Positions 1 to 9,178 of a stretch of 64,000 nt of DNA are shown here, piece by piece. Position 1 is the first letter of the stretch. Each line of letters begins with the position of its first letter. Origin of the DNA: Flavobacterium faecale (lineage in GTDB: Bacteria; Bacteroidota; Bacteroidia; Flavobacteriales; Flavobacteriaceae). The DNA is taken from assembly GCF_003076455.1 (NCBI RefSeq), contig NZ_CP020918.1:2702001-2766000 (forward strand), written 5' to 3'. The translations under genes and the position numbers were made by a program. Under the pieces are notes generated by a model that was not told the origin of the DNA, made no database searches, and saw only the letters and a list, made by a program, of their open reading frames with translations.

Positions 1-575
1 TGTTGCACCCGTTCATGCCATTCTTGACCGAAGAAATTTGGCAATTAATTGCTGAAAGAAGCACAGAAGAGGCATTAATTGTTTCTACTTGGCCAGAGGG
101 TAAACCGTTTAACGCTAGTTTAATCACCGATTTTGATATCACCATGGAAGTGATCTCCGGAATTAGAACTATCCGTAAAGACAAAAACATTCCGTTCAAG
201 GATACTATCGAGTTGAAAGCGATCAATAATGATGCGATTTCGACTTATTTTGATACTATTGTAACCAAATTGGGGAACATTTCTTCATTTGAATACGTAG
301 CCGAAAAAGTAGATGGAGCATTGTCTTATCGTGTGAACTCTAACGAATATTTTATTCCTGTTGCTGGAACTATTGATGTGGAAGCTGAAATTGAAAAATT
401 GACAGCAGAATTGGTTTACACAAAAGGTTTCTTGAAATCAGTACAAGGAAAGTTATCCAATGAGAAATTTGTAGCTGGTGCACCTGAAAAAGTAATAGCA
501 AACGAAAGACAAAAAGAAGCTGATGCTTTGGCAAAAATCGAAACGATTGAGCAAAGTATTGCCGGTTTGAAATAA
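1..575 (+). CDS. valS: Valine--tRNA ligase, C-terminal part (5' end outside window)
   Basis: The reading frame is open from the first base and runs 191 codons to a stop. It begins with a class I synthetase anticodon-binding segment (HPFMPFLTEEIWQ, followed about 45 residues later by IRTIRKDKNIPFKD) and ends in a charged helical tail of about 65 residues (VEAEIEKLTAEL onward). That tail is the C-terminal coiled-coil arm that contacts tRNA-Val in ValRS. The enzyme charges tRNA-Val in the cytoplasm. The catalytic HIGH and KMSKS regions lie upstream of the window. The TTG at 3-5 is an internal Leu codon, not a start. A strong hairpin terminator follows 20 bp after the stop, so valS is the last gene of its transcript. 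The family assignment is secure. Confidence 0.93.
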   Translation, partial: LHPFMPFLTEEIWQLIAERSTEEALIVSTWPEGKPFNASLITDFDITMEVISGIRTIRKDKNIPFKDTIELKAINNDAISTYFDTIVTKLGNISSFEYVAEKVDGALSYRVNSNEYFIPVAGTIDVEAEIEKLTAELVYTKGFLKSVQGKLSNEKFVAGAPEKVIANERQKEADALAKIETIEQSIAGLK

Positions 576-920
576 TACTATAATTGATTTATATCTAAAA
601 GGCTGTCCACAAGACAGCCTTTTTTTGCAAAGTACAGTCCAAAGTAGAATTTTCGGGTGCAGAAAGAATCTTTTTCATATTTTAGCTTTGCCTTTCTAGC
701 TGAAATTCAGATTGATGAGGGCTGTTAAAACAACTGTGTTTTTATTTTCGAAAATATAATTCGCATTTATAAAACCAAATACTGTAGTTTGCCGTATATA
801 AATTAGAATTACAAAGCTACCAAGGGTTTAAAATCCTTCGTGGGTGCGTTGATCTACAAAAATTTTTAAAATATAAATGAATTAATGTCAGGGATGTACT
901 TTTGATGCGTCTATAAAAAT
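576..920. other. Intergenic stretch valS-DUF2064 gene
   Basis: It holds the valS terminator, then about 270 bp of AT-rich DNA without a convincing gene. A Bacteroidota-type -7 element (TACTTTTG, 897-904) lies 16 bp before the next start codon, but no clear -33 TTG sits at the usual distance. A weak AAGG...CCTT hairpin occurs near 824-837. Confidence 0.5.
597..627 (+). terminator. Rho-independent terminator of valS
   Basis: An 8-bp stem (AGGCTGTC / GACAGCCT) with a short loop is followed by seven T residues. The same stem sequence recurs in the gltD terminator at 19519-19552. Confidence 0.9.
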
Positions 921-1619
921 ATGAATGCCGAAACCAATTTAAATTCGACCACTGCAATTTTGCTTTTTGCTCAAACCGAGCAAGCAGAAGCGGCAACAAA
1001 AAAAATAAGTTCTTACACTAAGAACAATATTTTGCTGTGGAAAAAACTGAATAGTAAAGCCATTCAAACCGTTAAAAAAACAAACCTACCTTATTTTATC
1101 TCAGATGAGACCACGCAGGTAGGATCAAATTTTGGAGATAAGATTACAGCTGCGGTTAAAAATGTTTTTGATCAAGGATTTGAAAATGTTATTGTAATTG
1201 GTAATGACTCCTTAGCATTAACAACTTCTTTATTATTGAATGCAGCTCAAAATTTGCAAAATAAAGATATTGTTTTGGGAGCCGATTGGCATGGCGGCGT
1301 TTACTTGATGGGATTGTCTAAGCGAAATTTCAATGCTAGCGTTTTTGAGAAGATTGAGTGGCAAACAAATTCGGTTTTCAAAAATTTAACCCACATTTTT
1401 CAGCAGCAAACCATCTTTTATCTACCAAGGTTACAAGATTGTAATGATAAAGATACCTTTCAAGATTCTATTTCTAGTTTAGGGTATGCTTCAAAACTGA
1501 GAGCCTATTTAATGGCCTTGGTACAAGAGCGCTTATTTTATTTTTTATTCGAAAAAGTATCTTATTTTTCGTCTTATACCACCACTTTCTATAACAAAGG
1601 ATCACCGGTTGCTATTTAA
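921..1619 (+). CDS. DUF2064 / TIGR04282-like GT-A fold protein
   Basis: This 232-residue protein resembles the DUF2064 family (TIGR04282, a glycosyltransferase-A-like fold related to nucleotidylyltransferases such as CofC). The recognisable blocks are an N-terminal beta strand (AILLFAQTE, 12-20), the GNDS turn at 94-97 where the family has a metal or nucleotide-binding acidic site, and GADWHGGVYLMGL at 120-132. The last 60 residues (ending YTTTFYNKGSPVAI) are atypical and may be a lineage-specific tail. No signal peptide is seen, so it is probably cytoplasmic. It lies 47 bp before the Oar-like receptor on the same strand and may be co-transcribed. The substrate is unknown for most of this family, and I infer none here. 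Confidence 0.7.
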   Translation: MNAETNLNSTTAILLFAQTEQAEAATKKISSYTKNNILLWKKLNSKAIQTVKKTNLPYFISDETTQVGSNFGDKITAAVKNVFDQGFENVIVIGNDSLALTTSLLLNAAQNLQNKDIVLGADWHGGVYLMGLSKRNFNASVFEKIEWQTNSVFKNLTHIFQQQTIFYLPRLQDCNDKDTFQDSISSLGYASKLRAYLMALVQERLFYFLFEKVSYFSSYTTTFYNKGSPVAI

Positions 1620-1666
1620 TTTTTAGAATACAAATTAAAATTAAATAGTCACTTTTAATACCATCC

Positions 1667-4642
1667 ATGAAACAATTTTTCATCTGGGCTATGCTTTGCG
1701 TTTCGACCTTAGCCATGGCGCAACAAGATTTAACGGTCGAAATTATCGATAACGACGACCAGAAACCAGTAGCAAATATCACCATTAAATTGGCCAATAG
1801 CGCCAGAAATACAACCAATTTACAAACTACAAATGCGCAGGGAAAAGTCATTTTTAAAGGAATTGCAGCACTAGATGACTACCAAGTTGTTTTTGCGGGT
1901 AACCTTATGTATGCACCTACAAGCTCGCAAATGATTAGCGTGCGCTCGAACGAGAGCCCAACTATAAATTTTATTTTGCAAAAAACTAGTGGTCAACAAT
2001 TGAACGAAATTGTAATCGCTACGGGATCAGGATCAAAAATAAACCGAAGAGATGCCGAAGTATCTTTCGAATTGAAAGCGGCAGAACTGCAGGAAATTCC
2101 AGTAGAAGGAAGAGATGTTACCAGAGTACTCTACCGTTTGCCAAATGTATCTCAAGCAACAGGATTTTATGCTGAAGCAGCAAATGTGAGTATTAACGGC
2201 GCAAGTTCGGGATTCACATCTTATTTGATTGATGGTTTGGATAATAACGAACGCTTTTTGGGTGGTCAAAAATTTGCTATTCCGTCAGGATTTGTAAAAG
2301 ATATTACTGTTTTGACCAACAACTTTTCTGCAGAGTACGGTTTGACCGGGAGTGGTATTGTGAATATTACACCAAAATCAGGTTCTAATAAAAGTACAGG
2401 AGAAGTTTTTTACATTACTAGGCCCGGACCAAGCATCGACGGAAAATCTAGCTTTGCCCAAAGAGATTTATCAGGTAATCAAGTTAAAAATGGTTTTGCA
2501 CGGTATCAATGGGGAGCAGGAGCAGGAGGTGCTATCGTCAAAGACAAAACGTTTTATTATATCAATTTTGAACACACAACAGATGTAAAAGACAATTTGT
2601 TGAATGTACCCGCTTTGGGCGTAGCAGAATCGGTGCGTGGTACCAATCAATTTAATTATTTTTCGACCAAAATTGATCAAATTTGGAACTCAAATTTCAA
2701 CTCGTCTTTACGTGCGAATGTAGGTGTTGTGGATATTGAGCGCCAAGGAGGTGGTTTGGACGGAGGTTCTACATTTGCTTCTGCAGGAAATTCACAGCAA
2801 CGTAATAGTATTTTATTGGCTTTGAAGAACAGTTACAAATTAGGTGACTTTTCTGGAGAGACCAATGTGCAGTACAGCCGCTTTAGATGGAATTATGCTA
2901 AGCCATTCAATCCAAATACATCGCAGGTTACTGTTTTGGGAATAAATGATGAAACGCTAGGTGTAATTGGGAATCCAGGTTATGTTTTTGATGCCATCGA
3001 AAACACAGTGCAGTTACAACAAAAAGTAAAATATTACACAGAGAAACACACTATCAAATCGGGATTAAACTTTATACGAGGGAGTCATGTTTTGTTTGGT
3101 GGAGGAAATCCAGTAGGGAATTACAGAGTGAAGTTGACTCAGACGCAAATTGATCAAATAAAAAACAGTGGAGTAGGTGGTGCTTTGAATGTAAACGATA
3201 TCCCGGCAGATGCACAGGTATTAAATTATAATGTAGAATTGAGACCTACGTCATTTGGTAAAAACCAAGATATATATTCGGCCTATATTGAAGATTTATG
3301 GTCTGTAACCGATCGATTAAACTTGACCGTAGGTTTGCGTTATGACTATGATAATTTGTCAAAAGGAGGAAGCGATAGAGGAGATTTTAATAACCTTGCG
3401 CCACGATTTAATTTTAACTACAAACTGAATAATAATAGTAGTTTGCGTGGAGGTTATGGTATCTCTTATGACAAAATTAATTATGCTGTTTACAGTGATG
3501 CATTACAGCAAAACTCGACCTCGGCAAGCTATAAGGTAGAGTTGCAAGAACTTAAGCGTTTGGGGATTTTACCTGCTAATACCAATATTGATGCGATTAC
3601 CTTCAACGGTAATTTGAATGCGACCGTAAATAATGTAACGTATTTAAATGGTCCATTGGCTACAGATTTGCAAGGGCAAAGAGAAACTGTTTTTTCGAAT
3701 GAAAGACGTATTTTGAATCCGAATGGGTATAAGAATTCCTATTCGAATGAATTTGCATTGGGGTACCAATTACAATTATCAGATGATCGATTGTTTTATG
3801 TGGATCTAGTACACAACAGAGGAGAGAATTTAACCCGTTTGCGTAATCTAAATGCTGCAGCAGAATATCCTATTGACCCAAATAATGTAGTCATTCGAAC
3901 TGTAGCGCAAGCAGATGCGAGTCGCCCAATTCCGATTGTGAATGGATCAGCGACTATCAACGGGCAAACGTATACAGGTATTGTGAGAAGTGTGATTGTG
4001 AGTGAAAACGAAGGGAAATCTCGCTACTATGCGATGAGTTTGAATTATCAAAAAAAGAGAGGTACAGATGATTATTCGTATCGCTTGAACTACACCTTAT
4101 CATCAAGTAAAAATGACACAGACGGAATCAATTTTAGAGCTTCGGATGGTAATAATTATGCCAACGAATGGGGACCATCTGTAAATGATCGAACGCACAA
4201 TATTAACGGAATCTACAATTATTATCCGTTCAAAGGGACTACGGTTACTTTTGCTGGATTATTGCAAAGTGGACAACCGATAAACCGCATTCCGCTAGGT
4301 TTTGGAACAACTGATTTAAATGGTGATGGCGCCAGTTTTGCAGATGCCTACACCGGGAACAGTGACCGTTTTCCGGGAGAAAGTAGGAATAGCGACCGCT
4401 TGCCTTGGAACACTACTTTTGACTTGGGACTACAACATCAATTTGCGGTGGGTGGTGATCGAAAAATAGAAGTGCGAGCTGATATTTTTAATTTACTAAA
4501 CGCAGAAAATTTAAGTGGGTACAGCAATAACGCTACTCAAAGTAACCAGATTCAAGGTGGTTCAAGTGCTAGTGGTTTGTTTACGCAACGTAATGCTTCA
4601 CCACCAAGACAGTTTCAGTTTGGGGTACGTTATTTGTTTTAG
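1667..4642 (+). CDS. TonB-dependent receptor with carboxypeptidase-like regulatory domain (Oar-like)
   Basis: This 991-residue outer-membrane protein starts with a signal peptide ending AMAQQ (about residues 1-19). A CarboxypepD_reg-like beta-sandwich follows (about 20-110: DLTVEIIDNDDQKPVANITI...). Then come a plug (NEIVIATGSGSKINRRDAE... VSINGASSGFTSYLIDGLD, about 115-245) and a beta-barrel that ends in FQFGVRYLF with the terminal Phe expected of outer-membrane barrels. The layout and the EIPVEGRDVTRVLYRLPNVS segment resemble the Oar group rather than SusC, and no SusD partner follows. It would import or bind a ligand using TonB-ExbBD energy. The phosphotransferase and exported nucleoside hydrolase behind it suggest a nucleoside or related sugar ligand, but that is inference. 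The length is normal for Oar proteins. Confidence 0.88.
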   Translation: MKQFFIWAMLCVSTLAMAQQDLTVEIIDNDDQKPVANITIKLANSARNTTNLQTTNAQGKVIFKGIAALDDYQVVFAGNLMYAPTSSQMISVRSNESPTINFILQKTSGQQLNEIVIATGSGSKINRRDAEVSFELKAAELQEIPVEGRDVTRVLYRLPNVSQATGFYAEAANVSINGASSGFTSYLIDGLDNNERFLGGQKFAIPSGFVKDITVLTNNFSAEYGLTGSGIVNITPKSGSNKSTGEVFYITRPGPSIDGKSSFAQRDLSGNQVKNGFARYQWGAGAGGAIVKDKTFYYINFEHTTDVKDNLLNVPALGVAESVRGTNQFNYFSTKIDQIWNSNFNSSLRANVGVVDIERQGGGLDGGSTFASAGNSQQRNSILLALKNSYKLGDFSGETNVQYSRFRWNYAKPFNPNTSQVTVLGINDETLGVIGNPGYVFDAIENTVQLQQKVKYYTEKHTIKSGLNFIRGSHVLFGGGNPVGNYRVKLTQTQIDQIKNSGVGGALNVNDIPADAQVLNYNVELRPTSFGKNQDIYSAYIEDLWSVTDRLNLTVGLRYDYDNLSKGGSDRGDFNNLAPRFNFNYKLNNNSSLRGGYGISYDKINYAVYSDALQQNSTSASYKVELQELKRLGILPANTNIDAITFNGNLNATVNNVTYLNGPLATDLQGQRETVFSNERRILNPNGYKNSYSNEFALGYQLQLSDDRLFYVDLVHNRGENLTRLRNLNAAAEYPIDPNNVVIRTVAQADASRPIPIVNGSATINGQTYTGIVRSVIVSENEGKSRYYAMSLNYQKKRGTDDYSYRLNYTLSSSKNDTDGINFRASDGNNYANEWGPSVNDRTHNINGIYNYYPFKGTTVTFAGLLQSGQPINRIPLGFGTTDLNGDGASFADAYTGNSDRFPGESRNSDRLPWNTTFDLGLQHQFAVGGDRKIEVRADIFNLLNAENLSGYSNNATQSNQIQGGSSASGLFTQRNASPPRQFQFGVRYLF

Positions 4643-4645
4643 GGA

Positions 4646-4776
4646 ATAGAAATGGGTAGCAGGGTTTGCGTTAGGGATAGGAGCGGTATCCTTTTGTGAA
4701 GCGGTAGCGGAACAAAAGATATAGCGGATAGCCCGACCGCCTTTTTCTGGCGGGAACGCCCAAGTAATGAGATTTA
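4646..4776. repeat. Flavobacterial intergenic repeat, copy R1
   Basis: GC-rich palindromic segment in AT-rich surroundings. It contains AGCGGTATCCTTTT and, about 18 bp later, AAAAGATATAGCGGATAGCCCG (partly complementary), ending in GGGAACGCCCAAG. The same core words recur at 42657-42782, and degenerate versions at 15893-15985 and 19321-19490. It carries no reading frame. It separates the receptor gene from the kinase gene. Confidence 0.7.
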
Positions 4777-4795
4777 TAATTTTAAAGAAAAATAT

Positions 4796-5788
4796 ATGTT
4801 TGTATTGGATGCAAATAATCCAGCGGATTTGACAGTTTGTTTGACAAATTTAGGATGGTTAGGAACGGATGAAGAGATTACTAGTTTGACCATTCCGGGT
4901 GCGGGGAATATGAATTATGTTTTGCGAGTAAAAACAAACCAACGTAGTTTTATTCTCAAGCAGGCGCGTGGGTATGTAGAGAAGTATCCGCAGGTGGCTG
5001 CTCCGGCAGAGCGCGTACTAACAGAGGCTGCTTTTTATGATAAAATAAAAGAAAATGACTTTTTGCAACACTTTATGCCCGAGAAATTGGGCGTAGATGT
5101 TGCCAATAAACTGGTTGCTATCGAAGATTTGGGACCGGCGAATGATTGTACGGTTTTGTATCAAGATGGCGAAGAATTGTCTGTTGCTTCCTTGGAAAAA
5201 CTAGTATCGTATTTGAGTACTTTGCATCAAGCTTTTTCCAAAGCTAGGGTGGATGACGAATTGGCAAATGAAGAAATGAGGGTACTGAACCACGAACATA
5301 TATTTAAGTATCCGTTTATGGAAGAGAACGGTTTTGACTTGAATACAATACAAGATGGTTTGCAGGATTTGGCAGTAGTCTACAAAAAAAGTAATGCTTT
5401 AAGACAAAGGGTCGAAGTATTGGGTGGCTTATATTTATCGAAAGGGAAGTATTTGTTGCATGGTGATTTTTATCCTGGGAGTTGGTTGCAAACTGAAAAA
5501 GGAATCAAAGTAATCGATCCTGAATTTTGCTTTTTTGGACCAAGAGAGTTTGATTTGGCTGTTTTTATAGCACATTTACATTTGTCGGGGCAAAGCCAGA
5601 CATTAATTGCTAAGGTGGCTGAGAATTATGAAGGTTTTGACCAATTGAACATTGCCATTTTGAATGGTTTTGTTGGAACTGAAATTATGCGACGATTGAT
5701 TGGGTTGGCACAATTGCCACTTGAAATGTCCTTGAGTAAAAAGAAAATGTTGTTGGATATGGCTTACGAATTAATTTTAAACGAATAA
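4796..5788 (+). CDS. Phosphotransferase of the methylthioribose kinase / APH fold
   Basis: This cytoplasmic 330-residue kinase has the aminoglycoside-phosphotransferase/choline-kinase fold. A nucleotide loop GAGNMN is at 35-40 and the likely ATP-binding Lys is K55 (SFILKQ). The catalytic loop HGDFYPGSW is at 222-230 (D224) and the metal-binding DPEF begins at D241, followed by FGPREFDLA. The HGD.xxGS...VIDPEFxFxGPxxFD arrangement is closest to 5-methylthioribose kinase (MtnK). The N-terminal KQARGYVEKYP segment also fits MtnK better than antibiotic kinases. It ends 1 bp before the nucleoside hydrolase gene, so the two are certainly one transcription unit. A plausible job is phosphorylating a pentose released from nucleosides or methylthioadenosine. 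The exact substrate cannot be read from the sequence. Confidence 0.75.
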   Translation: MFVLDANNPADLTVCLTNLGWLGTDEEITSLTIPGAGNMNYVLRVKTNQRSFILKQARGYVEKYPQVAAPAERVLTEAAFYDKIKENDFLQHFMPEKLGVDVANKLVAIEDLGPANDCTVLYQDGEELSVASLEKLVSYLSTLHQAFSKARVDDELANEEMRVLNHEHIFKYPFMEENGFDLNTIQDGLQDLAVVYKKSNALRQRVEVLGGLYLSKGKYLLHGDFYPGSWLQTEKGIKVIDPEFCFFGPREFDLAVFIAHLHLSGQSQTLIAKVAENYEGFDQLNIAILNGFVGTEIMRRLIGLAQLPLEMSLSKKKMLLDMAYELILNE

Positions 5789-5789
5789 G

Positions 5790-6755
5790 ATGAAGTATAT
5801 ATTTTATGTAGGATTGTTGGTGTGGGGAAGTCTAGCGCAAGCACAAACAAAGGTGTGGTTTGATACTGATTTGATGATTGGGATGCCCGATGCATCAGGA
5901 CCTCGAGAAGTTGATGATGCTTTCACATTGATTATGGCGTTGAAACAACCACAAATCGAAATAGTCGGAATCAGTTCTATCACTTATGTGGACTATAGCT
6001 ACGATGTAATTTATAAATTGTTGCAGTGGCACAACAAAGGAAAGGCGATTCCAGTTTACAAAGGATCACCAAAAGCAGATGATTTGGGTGTTGAAAATGA
6101 TGGAACTCGTGCCTTGTACGAAGCATTGAAGAAAGAAAAATTGACCATTTTGGCTTTGGGACCAATGACCAACATTGCAACATTGATAAAAAATCATCCG
6201 GATATTATTCCGCAAATCGAAAAAATTAGTATTTGCGCAGCTCGTACTCCTGATTTGCCTTTCAATCCAGGTCATGGTAAATTGAATGTATTTGATTATA
6301 ATTATGAGCTCGATTACAAATCTATGGATGTGGTTTTAGAATCATCTATTCCGCTAGTTTTTGCAGGCTATGAACCCAGTTCGTACACTTTTATTGGGAA
6401 TATAGATTTGGCTAGTTTGGATCAAAAGGAAGAAGCTGATAAATGGTTGTTTGATATTGTACAACCATGGATGGAGAAGAACGAGAAGTTTTTTGGAATA
6501 CGAGGATTTATTCCGTTTGACTGCTCTACATTGGGCGTGATCACACACCCGGAATATTTTACGTACTACAAAGACATTCCGATTAAGGTCACTTATAAAA
6601 AGAATGATGCATTGAAAGTACAACCGAAGGTTCCTTTTAAAAACTTCTTAGAAGTTTCGTATGAATTCAAAACAAAAAAGAAAGTAGACTATGCACGACG
6701 TGCCTTACTTGGTTTTGAAGAGAAAATTCTAGAGACATTAAGCGTTAAGAAATAA
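5790..6755 (+). CDS. Exported inosine-uridine-type nucleoside hydrolase
   Basis: This 321-residue protein has a signal peptide (about 1-19, cleavage after AQAQ) followed directly by the Ca-binding strand VWFDTD (D25, D27). In classical IUNH enzymes the motif is DxDPGxDDA. Here the DTD and VDDAFTL (D42, D43) halves are separated by a loop of about 14 residues, a known variant in some bacterial subfamilies. Further family blocks are LALGPMTNIA (121-130) and an asparagine/aspartate pair in FDYNYELDY (about 168-176). It would cleave N-glycosidic bonds of nucleosides in the periplasm. It starts 1 bp after the kinase stop codon and is closed by a strong terminator. Function beyond nucleoside hydrolysis is inference. 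Confidence 0.83.
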   Translation: MKYIFYVGLLVWGSLAQAQTKVWFDTDLMIGMPDASGPREVDDAFTLIMALKQPQIEIVGISSITYVDYSYDVIYKLLQWHNKGKAIPVYKGSPKADDLGVENDGTRALYEALKKEKLTILALGPMTNIATLIKNHPDIIPQIEKISICAARTPDLPFNPGHGKLNVFDYNYELDYKSMDVVLESSIPLVFAGYEPSSYTFIGNIDLASLDQKEEADKWLFDIVQPWMEKNEKFFGIRGFIPFDCSTLGVITHPEYFTYYKDIPIKVTYKKNDALKVQPKVPFKNFLEVSYEFKTKKKVDYARRALLGFEEKILETLSVKK

Positions 6756-6760
6756 AAAGA

Positions 6761-6797
6761 AAAAATCCCATTTGCGCATTTGCAAATGGGATTTTTT
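6761..6797. terminator. Bidirectional terminator
   Basis: A 12-bp perfect stem (AATCCCATTTGC with its complement) with a 6-nt loop is flanked by A-rich and T-rich tracts. It serves both the nucleoside hydrolase (plus strand) and the siderophore receptor (minus strand), which converge here. Confidence 0.93.
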
Positions 6798-6818
6798 CTT
6801 TTTGTGTAAAATACAATG

Positions 6819-9110
6819 TTATAAACTATATTTTAGACTAGCCATTACTTGTCTAGGAGCAATTGGGTTTGCGCTATAATTTTCATGAACGGTATAATTG
6901 AGTTCGTTCGTGATGTTCGATAATTTGCACAGAAGAGAAAGTTTACTCCAAGAGTAACCAATTGAAAAGTCTACGGTTGCATAACCATCGACAGGAACTT
7001 CTCTATCTTGAATAAGTAACGTTCCAGGATTTGCGGTGTCCTCAATATAACGGTTGTTCCAACCAGCAATGCGATTCCCGATATAATTACCAATAGCACC
7101 AACAGATATTCCTTTTAATGCTCCAGAAGGTATTTTGTAGAAAAAGCTTAGGTTGGCCGTATTGGCAGGAGTTCTAGCAACGCGATCTCCTTCGATTGAA
7201 TTACCAACAGCAACTGGTGTTTTTACAAAGCGCATATCGTTGTAACTGTATCCTGCATTGATATTGAAACCTTCAAAAGGTCTGGCGGTGATGTCAATTT
7301 CAATTCCTTTACTTTTTGTTTGTCCGCTTAAAACTTTTAAAGATGTATCGGTGTTGGCAGACCCATCAGCTTTGAATTGAGCAGTTTGAACTAAATTATT
7401 GTTCGAAATTTGATAAACGGTAACATTAGTACTTAGAATTCCTCTCCAGAAATCTGTTTTGATTCCGGCCTCATATTGATCAATGATCGAAGGTTTTACA
7501 GGTTGTAAATCTACTGTTGTACCCGACGTATTTGGTGTAAAAGAGTTGGAGTAGCTTGAGAAGATAGTGATATCTCTTGTTGGTTGGTATACAAGCCCAA
7601 CTTTTGGTGAGAAAGCATTATCCAAACGTTTTGGAGCAACAGTTGGAGTATTATTTTCTGGTGCTACCGTTTGAAACTTGTTGACAAGCGTTTCCTTGTA
7701 AGTAGATGCTTCTGACTCAATCCATGACCAACGAATACCTGCTAGTACTTTGAATTTATCGGTAAGCGATATCAGATCTTGAAAGTAGGCACCAAAACGT
7801 TGTGAGTCAGTATTTACTATTTGAGTAGCTCTGGAGTCAAATGGAGCCACAGTACTTTCTGCACTTAGATCATAATTGAACAAATTGATTGCTGTATCTT
7901 CAGTCGATTTTGTATTTCCTGCAGCATCAAAGAAAGCATAGGTGTAGGCAATAGCCAAGGATTTTTCGTAATCGATTCCGGTGAAAATTTGATGTTTAAT
8001 AGTACCCGTGTTGAAGGTACCCTGAAGACTCAATTGATCACCAAAAATGCGTTCTTTGTTGTTACTTTGTGTTAACGGTCTGTTCCAATCACCTCTATTG
8101 GCATAGGTTTCAAGACCATACATTTGTGCGGTAGATTTAGAGCGGCGGTCATAATTTTGATACGAAGTATTAAAATTAAGTTTCCAGTTTTTATTAAAAT
8201 CATGATTTACCAAAGCAGAAATGCTAGACGATTTTGTATTTCCTGTAGACCATAATGCACCGTAATAATTAGATCTAGGTAGATCCAAAATTTCTTTACC
8301 AATAATTCCTGTTCCAAAATCGGGAGTCCAGTCAGCGCTTAGATAATCACCTTGAACCGTAATTTGAGTTTGATCACTAATATTGAATAAAAGTGAAGGG
8401 TTGTAATAGATGCGTTCATTTTTAACAACATCTCTGAAACTAGCTGATTTCTCATAAGATCCTGTAAAACGGTAGGCAATAGATTTATTCAAAGGACCAT
8501 AAAAATCAACAGTGGGTTTGTAAAAGTCATAACTCCCAGCTTGGAAGTTGATTTCGCCTCCTTTTGTAAACTGCGGTGTTTTGGTAACCATGTTCAGTAT
8601 TCCGCCGGGAGCTACATTTCCAAAAAGTAGTGCAGCGCTCCCTTTTAAAAATTCAACACGTTCAAGTGAAGATACTTCGGGAATTGATCCTGCATTGTAT
8701 CTAAAACCGTTTTTCAACATATTATTGGCAGACATATCATAACCTCTAGACCACAGTGATTCTTGTGCACCCCCTCGAGCAGATCCAACATATACACCAT
8801 TTGCGTTTTTGATAACATCGCTTAACCTGATAGCTTGTTGTTGTGCTATGATTTCGCTACCAATTACCTGCACACTTTGCGGAAGATCCATGATTTTGAT
8901 TCCTGAACGTGCTGCAGATACTGGTTTTGGTGTTTTGTTGGTTGTTACGGTAACTTCACGCAATATCTCTCCTTTTTTGTTTCTTATGGTATCATGATCA
9001 ATAGTATAATAATCATATTTTGCAGTGGGTGCGCTATGGTATGCCACCTCTTGTGCTTGCAATTTTAGGCTAATAAGTGTTAAGGTCGAAAGTAAAAATA
9101 AGCTCTTCAT
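6819..9110 (-). CDS. TonB-dependent siderophore receptor
   Basis: This 763-residue outer-membrane receptor has a signal peptide (about 1-19, ending LKLQAQ). It then has a short linker, the plug domain (VTVTTNKTPKPVSAARSGIK; LPQSVQVIGSEII; GGILNMVTKTPQF, about 50-185) and a beta-barrel ending SLKYSL. The LPQSVQVI and FLKGSAALLFGNVAPGGILN blocks are typical of the TIGR01783 siderophore receptor group (FhuA/FpvA-like). There is no N-terminal CarboxypepD_reg domain, unlike the receptor at 1667. It probably imports a ferric siderophore, likely of hydroxamate type, but the ligand is not determinable. It stands alone as a monocistronic unit. A promoter at 9146-9176 and two repeated AT-rich boxes suggest metal-dependent control. 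Confidence 0.9.
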   Translation of the reverse strand: MKSLFLLSTLTLISLKLQAQEVAYHSAPTAKYDYYTIDHDTIRNKKGEILREVTVTTNKTPKPVSAARSGIKIMDLPQSVQVIGSEIIAQQQAIRLSDVIKNANGVYVGSARGGAQESLWSRGYDMSANNMLKNGFRYNAGSIPEVSSLERVEFLKGSAALLFGNVAPGGILNMVTKTPQFTKGGEINFQAGSYDFYKPTVDFYGPLNKSIAYRFTGSYEKSASFRDVVKNERIYYNPSLLFNISDQTQITVQGDYLSADWTPDFGTGIIGKEILDLPRSNYYGALWSTGNTKSSSISALVNHDFNKNWKLNFNTSYQNYDRRSKSTAQMYGLETYANRGDWNRPLTQSNNKERIFGDQLSLQGTFNTGTIKHQIFTGIDYEKSLAIAYTYAFFDAAGNTKSTEDTAINLFNYDLSAESTVAPFDSRATQIVNTDSQRFGAYFQDLISLTDKFKVLAGIRWSWIESEASTYKETLVNKFQTVAPENNTPTVAPKRLDNAFSPKVGLVYQPTRDITIFSSYSNSFTPNTSGTTVDLQPVKPSIIDQYEAGIKTDFWRGILSTNVTVYQISNNNLVQTAQFKADGSANTDTSLKVLSGQTKSKGIEIDITARPFEGFNINAGYSYNDMRFVKTPVAVGNSIEGDRVARTPANTANLSFFYKIPSGALKGISVGAIGNYIGNRIAGWNNRYIEDTANPGTLLIQDREVPVDGYATVDFSIGYSWSKLSLLCKLSNITNELNYTVHENYSANPIAPRQVMASLKYSL

Positions 9111-9134
9111 TTTATTTAGATTAATTAAAAATAA
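9111..9134 (-). promoter_or_regulatory. Putative operator box 2 of the siderophore receptor
   Basis: This 24-bp box begins TTTATTTAGA and lies between the predicted transcription start (about 9139) and the start codon. It matches the box at 9179-9202 in 22 of 24 positions. The position in the leader would suit a repressor such as Fur or a DtxR-type regulator, but the regulator is not shown. Confidence 0.5.
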
Positions 9135-9145
9135 CGATTTTTGTG

Positions 9146-9176
9146 CAAATATATAATGGTATTATTGATTGCGCAA
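9146..9176 (-). promoter_or_regulatory. Promoter of the siderophore receptor
   Basis: Reading the minus strand, a -33 TTG (complement of 9174-9176) is followed after 20 bp by TATATTTG (complement of 9146-9153). This is a close match to the Bacteroidota consensus TTG-N19-TAnnTTTG. Transcription should start near 9139, giving a leader of about 29 nt. Confidence 0.72.
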
Positions 9177-9178
9177 CC

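Noticed and set aside
817..999. 60-residue minus-strand reading frame upstream of the DUF2064 gene
   Set aside because: It overlaps the -7 element and start of that gene in the opposite direction and has low-complexity composition.
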